From the NCBI GenBank assembly GCA_019358855.1, contig JAHHII010000001.1, positions 558,001 to 622,000 on the forward strand: 64,000 nt of DNA. The letters run 5' to 3'. Of the stretch, positions 1 to 9,115 are shown piece after piece. A model generated the notes under the pieces. That model was not told where the DNA came from and ran no database searches. It saw nothing but the letters and a program-made list of their open reading frames with translations. The stretch's first letter is position 1, and each line of letters opens with the position of its first letter. A program made the position numbers and the translations under genes. Source of the DNA: Timaviella obliquedivisa GSE-PSE-MK23-08B (GTDB lineage Bacteria > Cyanobacteriota > Cyanobacteriia > Elainellales > Elainellaceae).

Positions 1-197
1 CGTTTCACTTGAAGATTTAAGAGTATTCCGACAATGGCACTGGGTAGCCAAACGGCGATCGCTTGTGGCCCCAAGGCGGCGTGCATTTCCGATCCCGTAT
101 TAATCCACAAGAGCAAACCGCTAAACCCAAAACCCCACGTCTCTAGTGAAGTCAGGCTGCGGGGAAGTGCAGAAACAGAAACTTGTGGCTGACTCAT
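1..197 (-). CDS. Membrane transporter, N-terminal fragment (cut by window edge)
   Basis: The ATG is the complement of 195-197 and the frame stays open to the left edge, giving the first 65 residues. After a short polar start, two hydrophobic stretches (about residues 20-35 and 45-62) separated by a short polar loop look like the first membrane segments of a polytopic carrier. The pattern recalls APC-type amino-acid or nucleobase permeases of cyanobacteria, but only the N-terminus is visible. Membrane location is fairly safe; the substrate is not known. Confidence 0.5.
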   Translation of the reverse strand, partial: MSQPQVSVSALPRSLTSLETWGFGFSGLLLWINTGSEMHAALGPQAIAVWLPSAIVGILLNLQVK

Positions 198-322
198 ATT
201 AAAAGCAGAGAGTGGAGTGTCTTTTCCGTAAGATTCCCCAAACTCAACCTGACGCTATTAATTTCTGCACAAATTTGTCTGCGCTTGCTGCTCGTGCCTG
301 ATATCAAAAAAGTGAAATTTGA

Positions 323-366
323 CTAAAAAATTGGGGATAAGGGATCATTGCCCCTTTACCCCAATT
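323..366 (-). terminator. Rho-independent terminator of folE
   Basis: On the minus strand AATTGGGG (366-359) pairs perfectly with CCCCAATT (336-329). Partial inner pairing extends the stem, and a run of six T follows (330-325). It lies 30 nt past the folE stop, so it ends the SDR-folE transcript. Confidence 0.8.
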
Positions 367-397
367 TATAGCCCTCATTTGAAAAGGATGCTACACC

Positions 398-1087
398 CTA
401 AAAAGAAGGCTGATGACGAATCAGGCTCAGAAACTCTTCACGGGTTTTCGATTCTTGGAACGCCCCTAGCATTGCACTGGTTACCGTCCAAGAACCTGGT
501 TTTTGAACGCCCCGCATCACCATGCACATGTGGCTAGCTTCCATCACAACCGCAACTCCTTGAGGCTCAAGAATCACTTGAACTGCTTCGGCAATTTGGC
601 GAGTCAGGCGTTCTTGCACTTGCAAACGACGGCTATACATTTCTACAATACGCGCCAGTTTGCTCAACCCCACGACCTTTTGATTGGGAATATATGCCAC
701 ATGGACTTTGCCCATGAACGGCAGCATATGGTGTTCGCAAAGGCTAAAAGCAGTGATGTCGCGCACCAATACCATTTCGTTGTGCCCTTCATCGAAAATG
801 GCTCCGTTAACCAATTCTTCTAAAGACTGATCGTAGCCGCTGGTCAAGAATCGCATCGCTTCGGCAACGCGCTTAGGAGTTTTGAGCAGACCTTCGCGCT
901 CAGGATCTTCACCCACTCCTAGCAGCATAGTGCGGACAGATTCCATCATGTCCTCTTGCGTGACCACAGGCTGTGCCAGAGGTTCTTGTTTGTAAGAAGT
1001 GGTGCGATCGGGACGGCTCGCAATCCGCAGGGCTTCAGCCGCTGCATCTTTATTGTTATTGATGTTGTTGGAAGAGGCAATAGTCAT
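398..1087 (-). CDS. folE: GTP cyclohydrolase I (FolE)
   Basis: Converts GTP to 7,8-dihydroneopterin triphosphate, the first step of folate/pterin synthesis, in the cytoplasm. The 229-aa protein has a poorly conserved N-terminal tail of about 45 residues and then the full type I domain. The zinc/active-site segment [10 protein letters not shown] and the second zinc cysteine in [10 protein letters not shown] are intact. The start is an ATG at 1087. It follows an SDR gene on the same strand with a 41-bp gap, so the two are probably one operon ending at the hairpin 323-366. Pterin genes and SDRs often co-occur, but whether this SDR acts on a pterin is only inference. Confidence 0.95.
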   Translation of the reverse strand: MTIASSNNINNNKDAAAEALRIASRPDRTTSYKQEPLAQPVVTQEDMMESVRTMLLGVGEDPEREGLLKTPKRVAEAMRFLTSGYDQSLEELVNGAIFDEGHNEMVLVRDITAFSLCEHHMLPFMGKVHVAYIPNQKVVGLSKLARIVEMYSRRLQVQERLTRQIAEAVQVILEPQGVAVVMEASHMCMVMRGVQKPGSWTVTSAMLGAFQESKTREEFLSLIRHQPSF

Positions 1088-1128
1088 GATAGGAATAAAA
1101 TCTCCAAAAAATTAAGTCAAATGACAAG

Positions 1129-1851
1129 TTAAAGCGCCCCAGCACTAGGTGTAACCATTAATTCTTCAATAACCGCTTGGGGTGGAAGCAAGGCGGTATG
1201 AAGAATAGACTGGGCAACTAGCTCAGGGGTCAGCATTTGGGAGCGATCGAAATCTGGCATGGTATCGGCATCCCAAATTGGGGTGTTGACTGCACCTGGA
1301 GAAACGGTGACCACTCGAATACCGTGGGCGCGTTCTTCGGCTGCCAGAATTTTAGAAAGGCAAAGGAGTCCTGCCTTGCTGACGCTATAAGCTCCCCACT
1401 CTGGAAAGGCTTGATGGGCGGCGATCGAGGCAATGTTGATGATGATGCCATTTTGCCGATCGCGCATTCCGGGTAAAACGCCCTGGATGCATTGCAAAAC
1501 GCTAGTGAGGTTGAGGTTAATTATCTGCTGCCAATCCTCTAAGGAGAGGGTTAACAACTCTCCTGTTCCACCCATTCCAGCACTGTTAACCAGAATGTCA
1601 AGGTTGCCAAAATCGGTGGCGATCGCTCCAATTTTTTCCTTCACCTGCTCCATAACAGACAAATCCAAGGGATAAACCTTGACTTCTACCCCAGTCCGCC
1701 GAACCTCCTCAGCGATCGCGTTTAATTTTTCGACAGAACGCCCCACCAGCGCCAAATCAATGCCTGCTTCAGCAAAAACTAGAGCAGTTGCTCTGCCAAT
1801 TCCACTACTCGCGCCCGTGATCAAAGCGCGATGATTGCTTTTAAAAGTCAT
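1129..1851 (-). CDS. Short-chain dehydrogenase/reductase
   Basis: A 240-aa classical SDR with an NAD(P)-binding Rossmann fold. The glycine motif TGASSGIG is near residue 13, the structural NSAGMGG motif follows in the middle, and the catalytic Tyr and Lys are in YSVSKAG with an upstream Ser in the NIAS segment. It is soluble, with the usual length for the family. The substrate cannot be told from sequence. It lies directly upstream of folE in the same direction, so co-transcription is likely. The start is the ATG at 1851. Confidence 0.9.
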   Translation of the reverse strand: MTFKSNHRALITGASSGIGRATALVFAEAGIDLALVGRSVEKLNAIAEEVRRTGVEVKVYPLDLSVMEQVKEKIGAIATDFGNLDILVNSAGMGGTGELLTLSLEDWQQIINLNLTSVLQCIQGVLPGMRDRQNGIIINIASIAAHQAFPEWGAYSVSKAGLLCLSKILAAEERAHGIRVVTVSPGAVNTPIWDADTMPDFDRSQMLTPELVAQSILHTALLPPQAVIEELMVTPSAGAL

Positions 1852-2186
1852 GAAGTGTGTAATTCTTTGCTAAGGTCAGCAGGTTTGAGAATAAAATGAC
1901 CGACAGTCTAAGCAGGCTGTTCATCAGTTCATAAAAAAATTGGCGTTGATTGGAAGAATTGGTTAAGAGAGCACCAAGACTTCATTTCGCAGAACCCGAC
2001 AGGGGCACAATTCAACCAGAAAAACAGCTTTCGTTCAAGGTAATAGACAAGCTCAATAAACTACAGAACTAAAATCAGTGTAACTAAAATGAGAACAATG
2101 TAAATAATTGTATCTTTTTTGAGTATAACATTGACAGAGTTTGGCGATCGCATCTACTCAAGCTAAGACTGTATTTATGTCTCTTC
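1852..2186. other. Intergenic region without a recognisable gene
   Basis: These 335 bp lie between the SDR start and the accA stop, both genes on the minus strand. The part next to 1851 should hold the SDR-folE promoter. I see no RNA gene, no strong hairpin and no credible ORF here. Confidence 0.5.
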
Positions 2187-3170
2187 TTAAGCAGAAACCT
2201 CTGAAAACATACCAATATTACGAAATTTCTGATAGCGTAAATCCCGGCGCTGTTGTTGCGTTAACCGATCTAGAACCTCTAAGTTTTCTAGGAGTGCTTG
2301 TTTCAAGGTTGCCGCTGTTTGCAAGGGGTCGGCATGGGCACCACCAATCGGTTCTGGCAAAATTTGATCAAGAATGCCTAGATTTTTAAGATCAATCGCC
2401 GTAATTTTCAGGGCTTCTGCGGCTTGATGAGACTTTGCCGCATCCTTCCATAAAATCGCAGCGCAAGCTTCAGGACTCGCAACAGTGTAAACAGAATGCT
2501 CAAACATCATCAAGCGATCGCCCACACCAATGCCTAAAGCCCCACCCGAACCCCCTTCGCCAATTACCGTGCAAATAATAGGTACATCCAACCGGAACAT
2601 TTCTCGCAGGTTATAAGCGATCGCCTCTCCTTGCCCCAATCGCTCTGCCTCCAAGCCTGCATAGGCTCCGGGCGTATCGATAAAGGTAATAATGGGCATT
2701 CCAAACCGATTGGCGTGATCCATTAACCGCATGGCTTTCCGATAGCCGCCGGGACAAGCCATGCCAAAATTACGAGAAACGTTATCCTTGGTATCTCGCC
2801 CTTTTTGGTGCCCCAACATGACGACCGGACGACCTTCAATTCGGGCGACCCCACCGACCATTGCCCGATCGTCAGATCCTGTGCTGCGATCGCCATGAAG
2901 CTCAATCCATTCATCGCTCACAGCTTGAATATAATCTAGGGTACTGGGACGACGCGGATGCCGAGCCACTTGCAGCCGCTGGGACGGGGTGAGACTGCCA
3001 AAAATTTCCTGACGAAGCTGCACCGCTCGTTCTTCTAGCTTCAAAATTTGGTCAGAGACATCAACATCATTTTCCTCTGCTAACTCCCGAATTTGAAAAA
3101 TTCGCCCATCTAGCTCTGCTAAAGGCTTCTCGAAATCTAAAAGGATAGTTTTTTTGTCCGAAGTAGCCAT
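2187..3170 (-). CDS. accA: Acetyl-CoA carboxylase carboxyltransferase subunit alpha
   Basis: AccA pairs with AccD to transfer the carboxyl group from carboxybiotin-BCCP to acetyl-CoA, giving malonyl-CoA for fatty-acid synthesis. The 327-aa product has the family start ([20 protein letters not shown]), the ATTP-type N-terminal helical region, and the carboxyltransferase core with [13 protein letters not shown]. An upstream in-frame ATG at 3209 would add 13 residues; the ATG at 3170 matches the usual family N-terminus and is preferred. It is divergent from the cysteine desulfurase gene; accD is not nearby. Confidence 0.95.
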   Translation of the reverse strand: MATSDKKTILLDFEKPLAELDGRIFQIRELAEENDVDVSDQILKLEERAVQLRQEIFGSLTPSQRLQVARHPRRPSTLDYIQAVSDEWIELHGDRSTGSDDRAMVGGVARIEGRPVVMLGHQKGRDTKDNVSRNFGMACPGGYRKAMRLMDHANRFGMPIITFIDTPGAYAGLEAERLGQGEAIAYNLREMFRLDVPIICTVIGEGGSGGALGIGVGDRLMMFEHSVYTVASPEACAAILWKDAAKSHQAAEALKITAIDLKNLGILDQILPEPIGGAHADPLQTAATLKQALLENLEVLDRLTQQQRRDLRYQKFRNIGMFSEVSA

Positions 3171-3316
3171 ATTTATGCAGTCTCGACCTAACTTTGTCAG
3201 TATCTTCATCGTAAGATATTGCTGCTCATTTTTTCCTTAGGTGCCCTTCCTAATCTTTTCCTTGAGCGTTCTTATGATCTAAAGCAGGACTCGAACACTT
3301 AATGGGGATTCCTCTT

Positions 3317-4531
3317 ATGCTCTCATCTCGGATTCGCCCGATCTATCTAGATTGTCATGCTACTACCCCGGTTGACCCAAGAGTTTTGGCAACGATGCTG
3401 CCTTATTTCACTGAGCATTTTGGCAATCCGGCAAGCAGCACCCATGAGTATGGTTGGGAAGCAGAAGCCGCTGTTCAGCAGGCACGAGCCGCGATCGCCG
3501 CCAGTATCCACGCCACCCCCGAAGAAATAGTCTTTACCAGCGGTGCCACTGAGGCAAACAATCTTGCCATCAAAGGCATTGCTGAAGCTTATTTATCTAA
3601 AGGTCGTCACTTCATTACAGTTCAAACCGAACATAGTGCAGTGCTTGATCCTTGCCAATACTTAAAATCTTTGGGCTTTGAAGTAACCGTCTTAGCCGTT
3701 CAAACTGACGGCTTGCTGAATCTAGAGAAGCTTGCTCAAGCCTTTCGCCCTGATACCATTCTTGTATCTGTGATGGCGGCAAATAATGAAATTGGCGTGC
3801 TACAACCGATCGCGGCGATCGGTACCCTCTGCCGCGCTCACCAAGTTTTATTTCATACCGATGCAGCACAGGCGATCGGTAAAATTCCTCTCAATGTCCA
3901 AACCATGAACATTGATCTGATGTCTCTTACTGCCCACAAAGTCTATGGCCCTAAAGGAATTGGGGCACTCTATGTGCGTCGTCGCGATCCTAGAGTGCAA
4001 ATTGCTCCCCAGTTCCACGGTGGCGGGCAGGAGCGGGGGCGGCGAGCGGGGACGCTATATTCTCCTCAAATTGTTGGGTTTGCTGAGGCAGTTAAGCTGG
4101 GATTGGCTGAGATGGAGATGGAAACTGAGCGGGTGAAGAAATTGCGCGATCGCCTCTGGCAAGGGTTCCAGACCTTAGGCGGCGTTTATTTGAATGGGCA
4201 TGAAAGTCAAAGATTGCCAGGTAATCTGAACCTCAGCATTGAAGGCGTAGATGGACAGGCATTGGCGATCGGGCTTCAGCCTTTCGTGGCAGTGTCTTCA
4301 GGTTCTGCTTGTACGTCTGCTAAAAGTGAGCCGTCCCATGTGCTGCTGAGTTTAGGTCAATCGCCTGAGCTAGCTTTCGCCTCTATCCGGTTTGGAGTCG
4401 GGCGGTTTAATACGGCTGAGGAGATTGAGCAGGTTCTTGAAGGGGCGATCGGGGTCATTGAATCTTTGAGGAAGCAGCGTTTCTCTGTCAGCTTTCCCCC
4501 TAAAGAGTTACGTCAATCCCAATCCTCTTAA
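3317..4531 (+). CDS. Cysteine desulfurase (NifS/IscS-type)
   Basis: PLP-dependent enzyme that mobilises sulfur from cysteine for Fe-S clusters and thio-modifications. Visible landmarks are the N-terminal YLDCHATTPVDP, the PLP-binding lysine in TAHKVYGPKG, and the catalytic cysteine loop SSGSACTSAK, typical of the group I (IscS/NifS) class. The length, 404 aa, is normal. The chosen ATG at 3317 starts at MLSSRIRPIYLD; an in-frame ATG at 3302 would add five residues and cannot be excluded. Its 3' end overlaps the convergent rnc gene by 24 bp. Confidence 0.92.
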   Translation: MLSSRIRPIYLDCHATTPVDPRVLATMLPYFTEHFGNPASSTHEYGWEAEAAVQQARAAIAASIHATPEEIVFTSGATEANNLAIKGIAEAYLSKGRHFITVQTEHSAVLDPCQYLKSLGFEVTVLAVQTDGLLNLEKLAQAFRPDTILVSVMAANNEIGVLQPIAAIGTLCRAHQVLFHTDAAQAIGKIPLNVQTMNIDLMSLTAHKVYGPKGIGALYVRRRDPRVQIAPQFHGGGQERGRRAGTLYSPQIVGFAEAVKLGLAEMEMETERVKKLRDRLWQGFQTLGGVYLNGHESQRLPGNLNLSIEGVDGQALAIGLQPFVAVSSGSACTSAKSEPSHVLLSLGQSPELAFASIRFGVGRFNTAEEIEQVLEGAIGVIESLRKQRFSVSFPPKELRQSQSS

Positions 4532-5179
4532 TGCGTTTTTGGCAGCATTTTTTTCAGCATCTTGTTTCTTGCGACCTTTACCATCGCCATATTTGCTAAA
4601 TCCAATCCAGACTTCTGCCTCCCACTCCCGATCGTGGTCTGGCCCTGATTGCTGGGCGATCGTGTAGCGAGGAATCTCTCCAGTCTTTGCTAACGACCAC
4701 TCTTGAAACCGACTTTTGTAGTTATCGCTAGATGCAGAAATCACTAGCTCATCAACAACAGCGGCGAAAAAAAGCTCTATGTATTCACGAACAGGGTCAA
4801 CGTTCGAGTGTTGATCAAGAAAGTAAGCTCCAATTAGAGCTTCAAAGCCGCTGCTCATTAAATTGGCGTTTTCTCTCCCCCCATTTAACTCAGTCCCCTT
4901 CGCCATGCGCAGAAGTTGACCAATCCCTAAAAACTCGGCAAACTTCGCCAGTTGCCTTTCCTCGACTAAAGCCGCGCGCAAAGGCGTTAGTTCCCCTTCA
5001 GGCTTTTCGGGATAGCGCTTATAAAGAAATTCTCCGCTCAGGAAATTAAGGAGCGCATCGCCTAAAAATTCTAGGCGTTCGTTGTGCTCCTCGACTTGGG
5101 TATGTTCGTTGAGATAGGAGCGATGGGTAAGGGCAGTATCTCTTAATTGGCGATCGTGGAATTGAGGAAACTCAAACAT
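4508..5179 (-). CDS. rnc: Ribonuclease III
   Basis: Double-strand-specific endoribonuclease acting in rRNA and mRNA processing. The 223-aa product has the RNase III signature NERLEFLGDALLNF near residues 33-46 and a C-terminal double-stranded RNA-binding domain (from about residue 153, ending with KNAAKNALRGLG). It is convergent with the cysteine desulfurase gene, with overlapping 3' ends, so antisense pairing of the two mRNA tails is possible. The start is the ATG at 5179. Confidence 0.95.
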   Translation of the reverse strand: MFEFPQFHDRQLRDTALTHRSYLNEHTQVEEHNERLEFLGDALLNFLSGEFLYKRYPEKPEGELTPLRAALVEERQLAKFAEFLGIGQLLRMAKGTELNGGRENANLMSSGFEALIGAYFLDQHSNVDPVREYIELFFAAVVDELVISASSDNYKSRFQEWSLAKTGEIPRYTIAQQSGPDHDREWEAEVWIGFSKYGDGKGRKKQDAEKNAAKNALRGLGLT

Positions 5180-5295
5180 ACAAAATCTTGAACACTCAAA
5201 GAAATAAGATCTTCATAAAGATTTAATACTACTTTGCTTTTACATGAAGCTTTGGGAATATTAGCCTATCAAGATAAATTTTTGGTTTTAGTTTC

Positions 5296-5333
5296 AGATG
5301 AATTGTATTGTTTGGATGAACTACAACTCATCT
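5296..5333. other. Imperfect inverted repeat in the rnc upstream region
   Basis: AGATGAATTGTA (5296-5307) pairs with TACAACTCATCT (5322-5333) with one mismatch across a 14-nt loop. There is no T-run, so a terminator is unlikely. It lies between divergent genes and could be a regulator site or an RNA hairpin. Confidence 0.4.
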
Positions 5334-5458
5334 TAACGAAGCCATAACTAAGTTCTTGGGTTGAAGCCCGGACTTTATCTAACTGAGCCTGTTGATTCCT
5401 TAAGAGCAAGTATCATCCTTGCACGATAACCACCACCCCAATCCTAAGGTCAATTACA

Positions 5459-5671
5459 ATGAGAGCAAATTCCAACAGCGGTGCGTTTTGCCAAGTGTCT
5501 CCTGAGCATGTGATGCATCGGATTGTCGCATCAGGAAGAATTACAACGGTCGATAGAGACTGTCTTTTACAAGCAGCACTCAACGAGAAACCCCTCAGTG
5601 CCGAACTCACTGATCACATGACCAGATTGTTCGATCGCCTCCAGATGGGTTTGCTAAAAGTCGTTGATTAG
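5459..5671 (+). CDS. Small conserved cyanobacterial protein
   Basis: A 70-aa soluble protein. The core runs through RITTVDRDCLLQAAL, then a helical segment, and ends FDRLQMGLLKVVD. This layout is one I associate with a family of short cyanobacterial proteins of unknown function ending in LQMGLLKVVD. It has no membrane segment or signal. An overlapping minus-strand ORF (5413-5610) has no such pattern and is taken as a shadow. The ATG at 5459 is the only convenient start. Confidence 0.6.
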   Translation: MRANSNSGAFCQVSPEHVMHRIVASGRITTVDRDCLLQAALNEKPLSAELTDHMTRLFDRLQMGLLKVVD

Positions 5672-5702
5672 TATCGGCTGCCAACAAGCAGACGACCTAA
5701 TC

Positions 5703-6227
5703 CTACTTCTTGTCTAAAATTCTCACGCCCACCACAGGTGAACTAAACCGATAGGTTAATCCTTCCAACTCCATCGGCGTACCGACCTTAATCTTGCTAT
5801 TTCCCAGAACAGCGCCATCATCGGTAATTTGAGCATCGCCACCCAGCGTAATCATCATATCTACGGTGTATTGCAACTCGGGTCGAGGATCAGGGAAAGG
5901 TTTGACGCTGCCATCGGGCTGAGGCACAGCAACAGTGCGAGGAAGATTTTCTACTTTCAGCACATTCACTTCGCCATAGGGCTGGTTGCGAATAATAATT
6001 TTGGTCTTCTTTTGCTCTGTCAAAGATTTAACCAGTGCCTGTGGATCGCGGGCGGTTAAGCCCCGCACAATGACATCAACTTCGATAGGCTGTATGGTGC
6101 TACTAACCTGAGCCACTGAGTTGCCAAATAGCAGCCCTGCGACTGCCATCAAAATAATGATCCCTGCGCCAATGTCTAAGACGCTGACTTTGCCAAACAG
6201 GCGACCTTTAGAATCTAAAATAGCCAT
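5703..6227 (-). CDS. DUF4330 membrane-anchored protein
   Basis: A 174-aa protein with a short cytoplasmic start (MAILDSKGRLFGKVSVLDI), one membrane segment at about residues 19-42 (GAGIIILMAVAGLLFGNS) and a beta-rich extracytoplasmic domain. The N-terminal LFGKVSVLD pattern and length fit the cyanobacterial DUF4330 family, whose function is unknown. The start is the ATG at 6227. It is divergent from the M48 protease gene across 284 bp. Confidence 0.8.
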   Translation of the reverse strand: MAILDSKGRLFGKVSVLDIGAGIIILMAVAGLLFGNSVAQVSSTIQPIEVDVIVRGLTARDPQALVKSLTEQKKTKIIIRNQPYGEVNVLKVENLPRTVAVPQPDGSVKPFPDPRPELQYTVDMMITLGGDAQITDDGAVLGNSKIKVGTPMELEGLTYRFSSPVVGVRILDKK

Positions 6228-6511
6228 TGCAAAAGCGTTCCAGTTTGTAAGAAAAGTCTTGGCTCACGACCTTAAGTAGCTCGTGACCTTTGTAAGAGTA
6301 CCACGAGGCAAGCTCCTAAATCTTGGCTTAATCGCTTGCCCGATCGCCTTCATGATTCCTCTCACCATTCCCATCCCAACCTTTTGCAAAAGTTCTAAAA
6401 TTTGGATAAATGGGAACTAAAGCGATCGCTCCTTCGTCTTTACAACTAAATGGTGAGGCTAGTCCTTATCTCCATAGCTCTGTTCATTAACCTGTCTTCA
6501 TCATTCTGATT

Positions 6512-7360
6512 ATGTTTTACCGCTTCTCCAACCTCTATAAGCAATTGCGTCGGCGTTGGTTTTATGGCTTTCTGTCAACCCTTGTGGCAGTGGGGCTAAT
6601 TGTTAGTACGCCTCAATCGGCTCCAGCTATTCCTTGGGGTGAGTTGATCTTGCGTGGCATCCAAGTGGTGCAACTCTCTAGCATTTCAGATCAGCAGGAA
6701 GTTTCTTTAGGCGGCAAGATTAATGAGCAATTGATTGGTCGGAATGACGTGAAGCTGTATGCCAACAGTAGCGTTAAGCAATACATCAACTCTATCGGTC
6801 AGCGGTTGGTACCCGAGAGCGATCGCCCCAACATTCCCTACACATTCCAAGTCGTCGAAGACAGCGCCCTTAACGCCTTTGCAACAATGGGCGGCTATGT
6901 GTATGTTACCACTGGGTTGATTAAGGCTGCGGACAATGAAGCACAGCTTGCTAGTGTTATAGGGCATGAAATTGGGCATATTGCGGCAAAGCACGCCCTC
7001 AAACAAATGCGAGAGGCGGCTCTGACTCAAGGCGCTTTGAGTGCTGCGGGTCTCAACACTAACACTGCGGTCGGCATTGGAGTTGAACTGGCGCTTAATC
7101 GTCCTAACAGTCGGCAAGATGAGTACGAAGCAGATGAATTAGGACTCGCTACTTTGACCCGTGCCAGCTATGCTCCGGGGGCAGTAGTGGCATTTATGGA
7201 AAAGCTATTGAATCAAAGGTCGGTGCCGACTTTCCTCAGCACTCATCCAGCAACGGGCGATCGCATTACTCGTTTAGAAGAGGCGATCGATCCGGCAACA
7301 GAAAATAATGGTGATGGCTTAGACCGGACAGCTTACCGCAAAAAAATCAGTCCGTTATAG
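6512..7360 (+). CDS. M48-family metalloprotease (secreted/periplasmic)
   Basis: A 282-aa zinc endopeptidase related to BepA/LoiP-type M48 proteins. An N-terminal signal or anchor (about residues 15-40, ending SAPAIPW) leads to the protease domain. The HExxH motif is HEIGH at 152-156, and the third zinc-ligand region is YEADELG near residue 205. The TPR tail of BepA is absent; it ends just after the catalytic domain. A role in envelope protein quality control is inferred from the family. The start is the ATG at 6512, with no strong Shine-Dalgarno. Confidence 0.88.
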   Translation: MFYRFSNLYKQLRRRWFYGFLSTLVAVGLIVSTPQSAPAIPWGELILRGIQVVQLSSISDQQEVSLGGKINEQLIGRNDVKLYANSSVKQYINSIGQRLVPESDRPNIPYTFQVVEDSALNAFATMGGYVYVTTGLIKAADNEAQLASVIGHEIGHIAAKHALKQMREAALTQGALSAAGLNTNTAVGIGVELALNRPNSRQDEYEADELGLATLTRASYAPGAVVAFMEKLLNQRSVPTFLSTHPATGDRITRLEEAIDPATENNGDGLDRTAYRKKISPL

Positions 7361-7378
7361 CTAAGTCAGGACGGTATT

Positions 7379-7439
7379 AGTAAACAGAGTTATGGCGATC
7401 TGAAGGAGTGTCATATTCTCAGCCTTAACTCTGTTTGCT
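7379..7439 (+). terminator. Long hairpin after the M48 protease gene
   Basis: AGTAAACAGAGTTA (7379-7392) pairs with TAACTCTGTTTGCT (7426-7439), with one mismatch and a 33-nt loop. A T/C-rich tract (CTCTTCTTCTT) follows. The position 19 nt past the stop fits a terminator, but the loop is long and there is no pure T-run. Confidence 0.45.
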
Positions 7440-7471
7440 AAGCTCTTCTTCTTAGCTATTGCTATGACTGT

Positions 7472-7511
7472 AGATTGACTACGAGTAAAGAAGATTGACT
7501 ATGAGTGAAGA
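7472..7511. repeat. 20-bp tandem duplication at the 3' end of the phosphatase gene
   Basis: AGATTGACTACGAGTAAAGA (7472-7491) is repeated directly at 7492-7511 with two differences. The second copy supplies the stop codon and last codons of the minus-strand phosphatase. Confidence 0.7.
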
Positions 7512-8254
7512 ACCTGTCGCCGCCGAGCCAGGATTTGCTCGGGTAGAACAAGCGTTATAGCATCTGCTAGGGGTAAAGTGCGAGAGCGCCGCTGAAAAAC
7601 ATTAACTTGGTGAACCATTTGATTGGTGAAGTCAAACCCTGTCAGCCAGCCGCTTTTTGGATGGTACGCCCCGGTATCAATATCTAGCCAGCCTTGCCCC
7701 TGGGCTAGCATTCCGGGTCGGATTCCTGGAAGGGTAAAAGTAATCGTGTGCCCTGTAATAATCAGCTTGTCTGGAAAGTATGGCTTGGGAATACTGTGGA
7801 ACTCTTCACGAATCCAGCAGTATTCTTGAGACGTTTGTTCAGCAAGGGGTAGGTGAGGATGTAAGCCCGCATGAACTAACCAAACATCTCCTAAATCCAA
7901 ATAGGTCGGTAAGGTTTGGAACCAGTCAAGATGCTTCAATAAACCGGCTGCATCGCTGAAGCTATTGACTGTATTTTGCCCGCCACTATGGAGCCAAGCG
8001 CCTAAACCAGGGGTAAAGGATCTGCCTTCGGGAAAAGCTTCCAAGAGTAGCTGCTCATGGTTGCCCAGAACACACGGATAATTGTGGTTTTGAACAAATT
8101 GAATCACTTGGGCGCTTTTAGGACCGCGATCGATCAAATCGCCTACAAAGTAAACCTGATCATCTTGACCAGGGGCGATCGCTTCCATTAGCTTCATCAA
8201 GCCATCAAAATGACCATGGACATCTCCGATGAAAATGCGACGACATCCAGACAC
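7499..8254 (-). CDS. PP2A/diadenosine-tetraphosphatase-like metallophosphatase
   Basis: A 251-aa soluble phosphoesterase of the calcineurin-like superfamily, close to bacterial PrpA-type serine/threonine phosphatases. The three metal-binding blocks are present near the N-terminus: GDVHGH, GDLIDRGP and GNHE, and the later metal histidines are in VHAGLHP and ITGHT. The start is a GTG at 8254, just before GCRRIFIGDVHGH, with AGGAG about 10 nt upstream on the minus strand. Function as a protein phosphatase or as a nucleotide hydrolase cannot be separated from sequence. Confidence 0.85.
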   Translation of the reverse strand: MSGCRRIFIGDVHGHFDGLMKLMEAIAPGQDDQVYFVGDLIDRGPKSAQVIQFVQNHNYPCVLGNHEQLLLEAFPEGRSFTPGLGAWLHSGGQNTVNSFSDAAGLLKHLDWFQTLPTYLDLGDVWLVHAGLHPHLPLAEQTSQEYCWIREEFHSIPKPYFPDKLIITGHTITFTLPGIRPGMLAQGQGWLDIDTGAYHPKSGWLTGFDFTNQMVHQVNVFQRRSRTLPLADAITLVLPEQILARRRQVLHS

Positions 8255-8391
8255 GCTCTCTAGGCTCCTATCAAGGTAATCAGTACAACAAACGTTCTTT
8301 TAGTTTGCCCAAGAAACCGTTTACTAATCTGATGAAAGTATAAAGATCCCTTAAAGGTTTGATAGAGTCTAGCCGCAAGAGCAGCTCACAA

Positions 8392-9102
8392 TCACTGGCT
8401 GAGCGCCCGAAGGAACTGTTGTAGTGATGCTAATATTCCTTTTTTAGAAGGTTTAGGAGTATCGGGTGATGTGCCTGCTGCCTCTGCCAAAATTTGGTCA
8501 AGGACTTCGCCAACGGGCTTTTGAGGTTGTTCTGCTACTAGTTCGTAGCCTTCTTCTTTTTCAACCCAAACTTGCCAGGGGTATGGGTAAGCCCGCAGAA
8601 TGGCTGCACCTTCAAGCGATCGCAAGTAATAGCAAGACTCGAAGGTACTCAAAAATCGCTCTCGTAACCTTCGTCCAGCATAGCCAATCCCAATAATTGC
8701 AATATCTTCCATGCGAGGATTAAGCAGCACAACAGGACGATCCGTTGCCTGTTCGCAAAGCTTTTCAACCTGCTCTACTTCTACTGAAGAAGGCTCAATG
8801 AAAATAAACAGTTCCTCTTCAGACTGAATCTCTGCTTTAACGTCGTTGATGCCCCGAATCGGGTAAGGCTTTTCGCCCCAGTCACGGCGGGCAAGTGCAG
8901 CCGAACCTGGATCAGGAAAATAGACCCGCAGCTTATTACCTAAATGCTCGAAAGCCGGAAGAAACTGTGCTGCAATGGGCATGATTTTAAGTTCTGGAAA
9001 AACCAACTCGACCTGAAGACGCGGATACCCAGCGGCGATCGCGGCTAGGGTTGCTTCACGGGCTTGAACGACTGCTTCGTCTAAATTATTGGGAAGAGGC
9101 AT
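8392..9102 (-). CDS. DUF1995 family protein (LPA3-like)
   Basis: A 236-aa soluble protein of the DUF1995 family found in cyanobacteria and plastids; plant LPA3 is a member linked to photosystem II assembly. The family start (PLPNNLDEAVVQAREATLAA) and the central VVLLNPRMED segment are clear. The open frame extends to a TTG at 9135, inside the upstream gene, but the ATG at 9102 fits the family N-terminus. It follows the 173-aa gene by 13 bp, so they form an operon. A photosystem role is inferred from the plant homologue only. Confidence 0.8.
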   Translation of the reverse strand: MPLPNNLDEAVVQAREATLAAIAAGYPRLQVELVFPELKIMPIAAQFLPAFEHLGNKLRVYFPDPGSAALARRDWGEKPYPIRGINDVKAEIQSEEELFIFIEPSSVEVEQVEKLCEQATDRPVVLLNPRMEDIAIIGIGYAGRRLRERFLSTFESCYYLRSLEGAAILRAYPYPWQVWVEKEEGYELVAEQPQKPVGEVLDQILAEAAGTSPDTPKPSKKGILASLQQFLRALSQ

Positions 9103-9115
9103 AGGTAAATAGAGT